Assembly (NCBI RefSeq): GCF_013283875.1
Contig: NZ_CP054139.1
Span: forward strand, 868,001 to 932,000
DNA length: 64,000 nucleotides
Source of the DNA: Mucilaginibacter mali
Lineage (GTDB): Bacteria > Bacteroidota > Bacteroidia > Sphingobacteriales > Sphingobacteriaceae
Direction: 5' to 3'
The notes below the pieces were generated by a model. The model saw nothing but the letters and a program-made list of their open reading frames with translations, ran no database searches and had not been told where the DNA came from. Made by a program: the position numbers and the translations under genes. Numbering within the stretch: position 1 is the stretch's first letter; the number at the start of each line of letters is the position of its first letter. Of this stretch, positions 7,308 to 14,935 are shown piece after piece.

Positions 7308-10300
7308 ATGAAACAAAGATTACTTTTTATTTTATTACTGGGCTTCGCGTTGATGACCAACGCATTTGCCCAGGAGAGAAAAATTACGGGTAGGGTGTTA
7401 AGTGCCGACGATAGTCAGCCTTTGCCCGGTGTATCCGTAAAAATTAAGGGGACCACCAAAGGGGTTTTAACCGATGGTGATGGCAATTTCAGCATTTCGG
7501 CAAGCAACGGGCAAACCCTTGTTTTTAGCTTTATTGGCTATAACGAGCAAAGTGTGGCAGTGCGCGCCGGTAATTTCCCTGCCGTAAAACTGATCACTAA
7601 CAATAAGTTGCTGAACGAAGTTGTGGTAACCGACGGCTATACCACTCAATCTAAAAAATTTCGCACGGGTTCATCAACCGTTGTACAGGGGGTTGAGAAT
7701 GAGAACAAGCCTTTTTCATCGCCACTCCAGGCACTACAAGGCCAGGTGCCGGGTTTAAACGTTACCTCAAACAGCGGTCAGCCGGGTGCCAACGTGCAGG
7801 TGCGCTTGCGTGGTGTTGGTTCAATTGGCGCCGGCTCGAACCCGCTGTACGTAATTGATGGTATGATCATTAACGCGGGCGACCTTTCGCGCTTAACCAC
7901 ATCTACCAACGTGCTGGCAGGTATTAACGAGGATGATATCGATAATATTACTGTACTGAAAGACGCTTCGGAAACCGCTATTTACGGTTCGCGCGGCGCC
8001 AACGGTGTAATTGTGATCAATACCAAACGCGGTAAGGCAGGCAAAACACAGGTAAGGTTTGATAGCGAGGTGGGTGTAACCAACGTGATGCCGATACCCG
8101 ACGCAGGTAAACCACTAACTGCCGCTCAGTTCCGCGAACTGTTTATGGAAGGTGATGCCAACTCTGGCTCTACTCCCGCCGATGTAGCGGCCGACGCGCA
8201 GGCTTATGGCCTGAACGGGCGTAGTAACGACTGGTATCAACTGGTAACCCGTAAAGGTAAGCAACAACAGTACAACGTTTCTATTAACGGTGGTACCGAT
8301 GCTACCCGTGTATTTGCTTCGGCAGGGTATTTTAAGCAGGATGCTACTATTATCTATTCGAGCCTGCAAAGGTTTACTGGTCAGTTTAATATCGACCACA
8401 CCATCAGCAAAAAAATATCGCTGAGCAATAACCTGAATTTCAGCAACATTAACCAGTATACGCCTGTAAATGGTGGCGCTTTTGCCAACCCTACCAGCAG
8501 TATCTGGTTCCTGCTGCCATTCCAGTTAGCTTATAACGATGATGGTACCATAAACTCGAGCACTTCGGGCAGCAATAACTTCACCAGCCAGTATAACGCG
8601 GTATTTAACGCGGCTAACGATAAGCACTACTCATCGCAAAACCGTATCCTGGAAGGATTAACACTGAAATGGAACATCCTTGACAAACTGAAATTTACCA
8701 GCTTTGGTAGCATCGATTATAACGTGCTGGAAGAGCAACTGTTCAACAACCCTATTATGGGTGATGGTCAGGCAAACCAGGGCCAGGGTTTTGATTATTA
8801 TACCCGATTTTTTAACTGGCTTACGCGTAACCAGTTTGAATACCGTACAGATATCATAGACGATTTGCGATTTAATATAACAGCAGGTTACGAGGCCCAG
8901 CGTTCACAAAGCTATAATATCACCGCGCAATCTAACGGGTTTCCGGCTACCCAACCACTGCTTACCGCTTCGGCCAATGCGGCAACACCTATCGCTGGCC
9001 GTGGCACTTTTGGTAACTACTCGTTCGATTCGTTTTACAGCTTAGGCGGTTTCACATATAAAAACAGGTACTCGCTTACTGCTACTTTCCGCCGGGACGG
9101 ATCATCGTTGTTTGGTATTACCAAGCAGTTTGGTAATTTTTATAGTGTAGGGGGTGCATGGAATATCGACCAGGAAAAATTCTTTAATATACAACACGTT
9201 TTATCTTCGGCCAAATTGCGTGGATCGTATGGTACAGTAGGTAATGCGCAGGGCATAGGTAATTACCAGGCCCGTGCTACCGCGGGTTACGGAGCTAACT
9301 ATGTTGGAAAAAACGGCCAGAATTACAGTACTGTGGGCAACCCGGACCTTACGTGGGAAGCGCAGAAGAAACTGGACATCGGTGCCGATTTTGGGTTTTT
9401 GCATGACAGATTGAGTTTTAGCGTTGATTACTACAGCAACAATATCGACAGACTGATACAAGCCGCGCCAATATCGCGTACCACGGGTTTTGCCAGTATT
9501 ACGCAAAATATAGGTGCTATGGTAAACAAGGGTGTGGAAGCTACTGTTAAAGGCTGGATAATTAAATCGGACGATTTTAACTGGAATACCAGTTTTAACG
9601 TAGCGCTTAACCAAAACCGCGTAACATCGTTAGTTAACCATGCGCCAGGTGTAAACGGTCCGTTCCAATATAAAGAGGGCATGGATTTTCAAACCTATTA
9701 CGTGCGTCTGTATGCAGGTGTTAACCCGACAACAGGTGATGCTTTATGGTATACCGATGGTACACGTACAGCTACTACCAGTACATATTCCGCTGCTACC
9801 CGTGTTAACGCTTACCAGGCCGATCCAAAAGTATTTGGCGGCTTTAGTAATACGTTTAGTTTTAAGGGTATAACTCTTAGTGCCGATTTGTATTATAACT
9901 TCGGAAACATGGTGAATGACTCAAGTTGGGGTTATTACCTGAACGATGGTACGTTTGCCCTGAGCAATAAATATCAGTATATTTATCAGCACCGCTGGAC
10001 CACACCTGGCCAGATAACCGATGTGCCTAAATTTGATTTCTCGGGCGGCATTAGCGGTAACTCGTCCAGCTTCTCATCAAGGGAACTTTATTATGGCGAT
10101 TATATCAGGCTGAAAAACCTGGTTATCGGTTATGATTTCAAAAACATCGACGCCCTTAAAAAATTAGGTATCAGCAAACTTTACCTATATGGCCGCGGTA
10201 CCAACCTGTGGACCAAAACTTATGATAAACGTTTGCCATTTGATCCGGAGCAGGGTATAAATGGTACTAACAACCTGGATGTATTACAGGGTAAAACGTT

Positions 10301-10328
10301 CACTATTGGCTTAAATGTAGGTTTATAA
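7308..10328 (+). CDS. SusC/RagA family TonB-linked outer-membrane transporter
   Basis: This 1006-residue protein has a cleavable signal peptide (ending near TNAFAQ, residues 1-22) and a CarboxypepD_reg-like Ig domain (about 23-105, with QPLPGVSVKIKGTTKGVLTD). A TonB plug follows (about 115-235) carrying the RagA/SusC signature KDASETAIYGSRGANGV, then a long beta-barrel to the C-terminus. SusC proteins import glycan oligosaccharides under a SusD lid lipoprotein, which is encoded immediately downstream. Length is normal for the family. No TonB box or anti-sigma-interacting STN domain is visible, so regulation by an ECF/FecR pair is not indicated here. It opens a plus-strand run ending with a GH3 enzyme. 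Confidence 0.95.
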   Translation: MKQRLLFILLLGFALMTNAFAQERKITGRVLSADDSQPLPGVSVKIKGTTKGVLTDGDGNFSISASNGQTLVFSFIGYNEQSVAVRAGNFPAVKLITNNKLLNEVVVTDGYTTQSKKFRTGSSTVVQGVENENKPFSSPLQALQGQVPGLNVTSNSGQPGANVQVRLRGVGSIGAGSNPLYVIDGMIINAGDLSRLTTSTNVLAGINEDDIDNITVLKDASETAIYGSRGANGVIVINTKRGKAGKTQVRFDSEVGVTNVMPIPDAGKPLTAAQFRELFMEGDANSGSTPADVAADAQAYGLNGRSNDWYQLVTRKGKQQQYNVSINGGTDATRVFASAGYFKQDATIIYSSLQRFTGQFNIDHTISKKISLSNNLNFSNINQYTPVNGGAFANPTSSIWFLLPFQLAYNDDGTINSSTSGSNNFTSQYNAVFNAANDKHYSSQNRILEGLTLKWNILDKLKFTSFGSIDYNVLEEQLFNNPIMGDGQANQGQGFDYYTRFFNWLTRNQFEYRTDIIDDLRFNITAGYEAQRSQSYNITAQSNGFPATQPLLTASANAATPIAGRGTFGNYSFDSFYSLGGFTYKNRYSLTATFRRDGSSLFGITKQFGNFYSVGGAWNIDQEKFFNIQHVLSSAKLRGSYGTVGNAQGIGNYQARATAGYGANYVGKNGQNYSTVGNPDLTWEAQKKLDIGADFGFLHDRLSFSVDYYSNNIDRLIQAAPISRTTGFASITQNIGAMVNKGVEATVKGWIIKSDDFNWNTSFNVALNQNRVTSLVNHAPGVNGPFQYKEGMDFQTYYVRLYAGVNPTTGDALWYTDGTRTATTSTYSAATRVNAYQADPKVFGGFSNTFSFKGITLSADLYYNFGNMVNDSSWGYYLNDGTFALSNKYQYIYQHRWTTPGQITDVPKFDFSGGISGNSSSFSSRELYYGDYIRLKNLVIGYDFKNIDALKKLGISKLYLYGRGTNLWTKTYDKRLPFDPEQGINGTNNLDVLQGKTFTIGLNVGL

Positions 10329-10341
10329 AATTTTGAAGAAC

Positions 10342-11784
10342 ATGAAAATTAAAAGATCATTATACATATTATTTGCCGCCGCCACTATGCTGGCGTCGTG
10401 CAAAAAAGAATTTTTGGACGAAAAGCCGCCTACCGCCGTTCCAGTAGCCGATGCGATAAAGACCGAAAGTGACCTTACCGATGCCGTTAACGGTATGTAT
10501 GCCGCAATGCGTTCTACGCTTTTTTACGGCAGGGATGTCCCCTTCCTGGGTGATGAACTGGCAGATAATACTTATATATCCAGCAATAACTCGGGCCGTT
10601 ATTTGCCGGAAATGGCTTATACCTACATAGCAGGCACTGCCGAACCGGCTAACATATGGGCGCAGGGGTATTACACCATATTGCAGGCCAATCGCATTAT
10701 TTACGCGGCAAACACATTGCCAAACAGCAACAACGTTAACCAACTGAAAGGCGAGGCTTATGCTGTGCGCGCTCTGAGTTATCTTACCCTGGTAAATTTT
10801 TACGCCAAACCGTTTACGGTTGATCCGGCTGCCATCGGTGTGCCTTTGGTAACCGCGCCAACCAATATTACCGGTCCGTTTGTCAAACCAGTCCGTAGTA
10901 CAACAGCACAGGTTTATGCTAAAATCATCAGCGATTTGGATAGCGCGTATGCAATAATGCCGACTACAACACCTACACTATTACATCCAACCAATTCAGA
11001 GTATATCTCTAAATATGCGGCCAAGGCTATAGAAGCACGCGCTTACCTGTACAAAGGCGATTATGCCAATGCCCGTGATGCTGCCCTGCTGGTTGTTAAC
11101 AATGGTGGTTATACCCTGGCTACCTCGGCTACTTACGCTTCTTATTGGGCTACCCCAACCCCGTTAACCAATAAACAGGAAACCATTTTTGAACTTGGCC
11201 TTAACACCGCTAACAATAACGGTAATACTGGTTTAGATTATTTCTACAATCAGGCAGGTTATGGCGACGCATTGGCTTACCTTGATTTTTATAACAGCTT
11301 TTCGGCAACAGACGTGCGTAAAAGCCTGTTCCTGACCAGTAGTTCTAAACGCGGGGCGGTAATTGTGGTTAACAAATATCAAAACGTAACCATTGCCGGC
11401 GATAAGGACGATGTAAAGGTGATCCGCTACTCGGAAGTATTGCTTACCCTGGCCGAGGCTTACGCCCGTACCGGTAACGAGGTGAACGCTTTGCTATACC
11501 TTAACCAACTGGCGCAACGCCGCGACCCGTCGCTGGTGGCTTATGCATCTACCGGGGCTACGTTAATTAACGATATTATTAACGAGCGCCGCAAGGAACT
11601 GGCCTTTGAAGGCTTGCGCTATTTTGATTTAACCAGGCTTAACCTGCCGGTTAACCGCCCGGCGCAAACCAGCACTGCCACTACTGTGCGCACGCTTGAT
11701 ATTACCAGCAATAAACGTATATTCCCTATACCACAGGGCGAAATAGACGCTAACCCGGCTATGACTCAAAACACCGGTTATTAA
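10342..11784 (+). CDS. SusD/RagB family nutrient-binding outer-membrane lipoprotein
   Basis: It begins MKIKRSLYILFAAATMLASC, so residue 20 is the lipobox cysteine (LASC), followed by KKEFLDEKPP. The 480-residue body has the TPR-rich SusD pattern: LNGMYAAMRS-like start, NIWAQGYYTILQANRII, GEAYAVRALSYLTLVNFYAKP, a central KYAAKAIEARAYLYKGDYANA, the RYSEVLLTLAEAYARTGN segment and the near-terminal NERRKELAFEGLRYFDLTR. I chose the ATG at 10342. An in-frame TTG three codons upstream is less likely because the signal peptide starts cleanly at the ATG. It follows susC by 13 bp and a strong terminator lies 11 bp downstream. Confidence 0.94.
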   Translation: MKIKRSLYILFAAATMLASCKKEFLDEKPPTAVPVADAIKTESDLTDAVNGMYAAMRSTLFYGRDVPFLGDELADNTYISSNNSGRYLPEMAYTYIAGTAEPANIWAQGYYTILQANRIIYAANTLPNSNNVNQLKGEAYAVRALSYLTLVNFYAKPFTVDPAAIGVPLVTAPTNITGPFVKPVRSTTAQVYAKIISDLDSAYAIMPTTTPTLLHPTNSEYISKYAAKAIEARAYLYKGDYANARDAALLVVNNGGYTLATSATYASYWATPTPLTNKQETIFELGLNTANNNGNTGLDYFYNQAGYGDALAYLDFYNSFSATDVRKSLFLTSSSKRGAVIVVNKYQNVTIAGDKDDVKVIRYSEVLLTLAEAYARTGNEVNALLYLNQLAQRRDPSLVAYASTGATLINDIINERRKELAFEGLRYFDLTRLNLPVNRPAQTSTATTVRTLDITSNKRIFPIPQGEIDANPAMTQNTGY

Positions 11785-11794
11785 TAGTACCCGG

Positions 11795-11846
11795 TATCTA
11801 ACAAAAACGGCCCTTACAATATTGTAAGGGCCGTTTTTGTTAGATA
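11795..11846. terminator. 52-bp perfect palindrome, terminator after susD
   Basis: The two 26-nt arms (TATCTAACAAAAACGGCCC... and its exact complement) meet with no spacer at 11820/11821. The right arm contains GGGCCGTTTTTG, which can act as a terminator on either strand. The perfection of the arms is unusual. Confidence 0.85.
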
Positions 11847-12140
11847 AAAATGTGCTTAAAACACCTTAAACAGGGTGATTTTCACCTATAGGCAAAAAAA
11901 CACAACAGTTACTTTTACAGCAACCGAATGTTTCTTCATTTTAATATTTGGTCAGTTAATAATAGTTAATTAAAAAGGCCAGTCACGCGAGGTGGGTGGC
12001 TTTTTCTTTCGCTAATATATTGATAAAAATGAGAAATCCAAAAATGTGCGAAAATCACCTTGTTGATTTTTGCATGTAACGTTTTTCTTTAGGCTACGTC
12101 TATTAAGGTGAAACGTACAGTCAAAAACACCATCATCACC
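11847..12140. other. AT-rich intergenic region with one hairpin
   Basis: The only structure I see is AAAAAGGCCA (11972-11981) facing TGGCTTTTT (11997-12005), a bulged terminator-like hairpin with a T tract. No convincing gene or promoter was found. Confidence 0.5.
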
Positions 12141-12317
12141 ATGAAACCAGCAATATTAATGGCCATAGCCGGCAGCATGATCATCCACGGAGTGAATGTT
12201 TGCAAAAATAGTAACGATGTTTTTTCGAAAGCCGATAAAAATTACCACCAGAAAAAGTGTAATCCATCGGCTAAAAATACCAAAGCTAAAAACTGGCGTA
12301 CTTGCCGGGCTGTTTAA
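12141..12317 (+). CDS. Possible small secreted or membrane peptide, 58 aa
   Basis: An ATG at 12141 opens a 58-codon frame beginning MKPAILMAIAGSMIIHGVNV, a short hydrophobic N-terminus. A lysine- and asparagine-rich hydrophilic tail with three cysteines follows. A GTG 11 codons upstream is an alternative start. Support is indirect: a clean rho-independent terminator follows 22 bp after the stop, so something is transcribed here, and the frame has a signal-peptide-like start. It could equally be a non-coding transcript. I do not recognise a family. Confidence 0.33.
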   Translation: MKPAILMAIAGSMIIHGVNVCKNSNDVFSKADKNYHQKKCNPSAKNTKAKNWRTCRAV

Positions 12318-12338
12318 ACGCTCCCACAAGTTTTTAGT

Positions 12339-12367
12339 AAAAGACACGGGGGCCTCGTGTCTTTTTT
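12339..12367 (+). terminator. Rho-independent terminator
   Basis: AAAAGACACG and CGTGTCTTTT form a 10-bp stem with a 7-nt loop and continue into TT. It ends the small transcript before the beta-helix gene. A GGGGGGAGGAG repeat element follows at about 12371-12413. Confidence 0.75.
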
Positions 12368-12488
12368 GTTTCACTCCTCCCAAACCCTCCCCGACGGGGG
12401 GAGGAGTTGCCAATCAAACTTAATACCTTACCAATACGCCTTTGCGGTAAATTAGTAATATTGATGCTGATATAACCAATTGTCAGCC

Positions 12489-14840
12489 ATGCTAAAACGT
12501 TTCTGCCTGTTCGCGCTGTTAAACATAATTGTGTCTATTGCATACGCGCGTGATATTTATGTGTCGCCAATAGGCAATGATCATAGCAATGGCAGCAAAA
12601 CGGCTCCCTTTGCCACCTTGCAGAAAGCGCAAGCCGCAGCCCGCAAAAACAAACAGGAAAAGGTAACCATCTGGCTGATGGGTGGCACCTGCTACATCAA
12701 TAATGCTGTGGTTTTTACTGCTGCCGATGCCCGCCCTGCCAATGCGCCGCTCAGCATTAAGGCTTATCAAAATCAACAGGTTACCCTTGCCGCGTCAAAA
12801 GCGTTGGCGTTAAACTGGCAGCCTTATAAAAACGGCATTATGCAGGCGCGGGTAAAAGGCGATGTGATCTTTGATGAATTATTCGTAAACGGTCAGTTGC
12901 AACATATGGCCCGCTATCCAAACTACGATGCCGATGCCAAACACTTTAACGGCACGGCCGATGATGTGCTTAGTCCCGAACGGATTGCCCGCTGGCAGCA
13001 TTCTGAAGGCGGGTATATCCACGCCCTGCATAAAAGCGAGTGGGGCGATATGGCTTATCGCATTACCGGCAAGGATGCCAAAGGTGAACTGACCATGGAG
13101 GGCGGCTGGCAAAATAACCGCCCCAGTGCTATGCATGCCAAATATCGTTTTGCGGAAAATATTTTTGAAGAACTGGATGCAGAGAATGAGTGGTATTACG
13201 ATAAAACCAGCCATACGCTTTATTATTATCCGCCTAAAAACCTCAACCTAAAGAATGCTATTGTAAGCACACCTCAACTGGAAAGCCTGTTTGTTTTTAA
13301 TGGCGATGCGGCTAAACCCGTTACCAATATCAATATCGACGGCCTGCAGCTTACCCAAACCCTGCGCACTTTTATGAAAAACCGCGAACCATTACTGCGC
13401 AGCGATTGGACAATCTACCGGGTAGGGGCTATAACCATGCAGGGGGCCGAACATTGTTCCATCACCAATTGCTATTTTAACAATGTTGGCGGCAATGCCA
13501 TGGTATTCAGTAATTACAATCGTAATAACGAAATATCCGGCTGTAAGATCATTGGCGCGGGTAGCAGCGGGGTGGCTTTTGTGGGCGATCCGGCGGCGGT
13601 GCGGTCGCCATTGTTCCAGTACAGCCAGGCTAATGATCTGGCTAAGATGGATAAAACACCAGGCCCCGTCGGTAATAATTACCCTGCGGATTGCCGGGTG
13701 TATAATAACCTGATCGAGGGCATCGGCAGGGTAGAGAAACAGGTGGCAGGTGTGCAGCTTTCTATGTGTCAAAGTATAACGGTTAGCCATAACACCATCG
13801 ACGACGTCCCGCGTGCCGGTATCAACGTTAACGAAGGCACCTGGGGTGGGCACATTATTGAGTTTAATGATGTGTTTAACACCGTGCAGGAAACCGGCGA
13901 TCACGGTTCGTTCAACTCATGGGGGCGCGATCGTTTTTGGTTCCCCAATCGCAAGCAGATGGATAGCATAAATCTCGCCCATCCCGAACTGGCCCTGCTG
14001 GATGTAGTGAAGCCTATCATCATCCGCAACAACCGCTTCCGTTGCGACCATGGCTGGGATATCGATCTGGATGACGGATCAAGCAATTACGAGATCTGCA
14101 ACAACCTATGCTTAAACGGCGGCCTGAAGCTGCGTGAAGGCTTTAACCGCAAAGTGTATAATAACGTCATCATTAATAACTCTTTTCATCCACATGTATG
14201 GTTTAAGGATAGCAAGGTATCGTTTCAGCATAATATCGTATCGTCGGGTTACTTTCCCATCGGTGTAAAGTTTTGGGGCGATGATGTGGATAATAACCTC
14301 TTCCCGGATAGCGCGGCTTTAAACAAAAGCCTGAAGAACCATACCGATGCGCATTCCACTTACGGCGACCCGATGTTTGTTGATGCAGCCAAAGGCAACT
14401 TTACGGTAAAGCCTAATTCGCCGGCTTTTAAGATCGGTTTTAAGAATTTCCCGATGGATGAATTTGGCGTGGTATCGCCCCGGTTGAAAGCCGTTGCCCA
14501 TAAAATAAGCATACCGGCTATTGCTGCAAGTATGGATAACAGCGCATCGGCCACTATGGCATTTTTGGGCGCGAAGGTAAAAAGCCTGAATACCCTGGGC
14601 GAACGATCGGCCACCGGCATGGCCAGTGAAACCGGCGCGCTGGTGCTGGATGTGCCCAGGCGAAGCGTATTGTATGGTGTACTGAATGCCAATGATGTGA
14701 TATTGCAGGTAGGCGAACGTAAAATAAACGATATAAAAGACCTGGCCGCGGCAGCTATGGGTTTACAGATAGCAAAGGAGATAACGCTGGAGATATTCCG
14801 TAACCAGGCGGCGCAAAAGGTGGTGGTAAAATTAAAGTAG
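12489..14840 (+). CDS. Secreted right-handed beta-helix protein with C-terminal PDZ domain
   Basis: A signal peptide (LKRFCLFALLNIIVSIAYA) is followed by RDIYVSPIGNDHSNGSKTAP, the usual opening of polysaccharide-active parallel beta-helix proteins. The helix region spans roughly residues 270-650 with repeated Asn/Ile/Val turns (ITNCYFNNVGGNAMVF, CRVYNNLIEGIG, ITVSHNTIDDVPRAGI, IIIRNNRF, KVYNNVIINN). It includes GDHGSFNSWGRDRFW, a segment I associate with GH141-like enzymes. Residues ~710-783 resemble a PDZ domain (GVLNANDVILQVGERKINDI). I infer a glycan-active enzyme; a GH141-type alpha-L-fucosidase/xylanase is possible but unproven. ATG 12489 is preferred over an in-frame TTG at 12480. It sits between susCD and the MG2/GH3 genes. 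Confidence 0.85.
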   Translation: MLKRFCLFALLNIIVSIAYARDIYVSPIGNDHSNGSKTAPFATLQKAQAAARKNKQEKVTIWLMGGTCYINNAVVFTAADARPANAPLSIKAYQNQQVTLAASKALALNWQPYKNGIMQARVKGDVIFDELFVNGQLQHMARYPNYDADAKHFNGTADDVLSPERIARWQHSEGGYIHALHKSEWGDMAYRITGKDAKGELTMEGGWQNNRPSAMHAKYRFAENIFEELDAENEWYYDKTSHTLYYYPPKNLNLKNAIVSTPQLESLFVFNGDAAKPVTNINIDGLQLTQTLRTFMKNREPLLRSDWTIYRVGAITMQGAEHCSITNCYFNNVGGNAMVFSNYNRNNEISGCKIIGAGSSGVAFVGDPAAVRSPLFQYSQANDLAKMDKTPGPVGNNYPADCRVYNNLIEGIGRVEKQVAGVQLSMCQSITVSHNTIDDVPRAGINVNEGTWGGHIIEFNDVFNTVQETGDHGSFNSWGRDRFWFPNRKQMDSINLAHPELALLDVVKPIIIRNNRFRCDHGWDIDLDDGSSNYEICNNLCLNGGLKLREGFNRKVYNNVIINNSFHPHVWFKDSKVSFQHNIVSSGYFPIGVKFWGDDVDNNLFPDSAALNKSLKNHTDAHSTYGDPMFVDAAKGNFTVKPNSPAFKIGFKNFPMDEFGVVSPRLKAVAHKISIPAIAASMDNSASATMAFLGAKVKSLNTLGERSATGMASETGALVLDVPRRSVLYGVLNANDVILQVGERKINDIKDLAAAAMGLQIAKEITLEIFRNQAAQKVVVKLK

Positions 14841-14935
14841 GGCGGGGTAGAAGTTAGTTTTAATAAATTTAACCGGTAATTAGTTAAAAAGCCTAATAAC
14901 TACTAAATTAGGTCAACTATTAATCCTGACCTGTT

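Noticed and set aside
10333..10341. TTG start for the SusD gene
   Set aside because: The ATG at 10342 gives a compact lipoprotein signal peptide; the TTG adds three residues without benefit.
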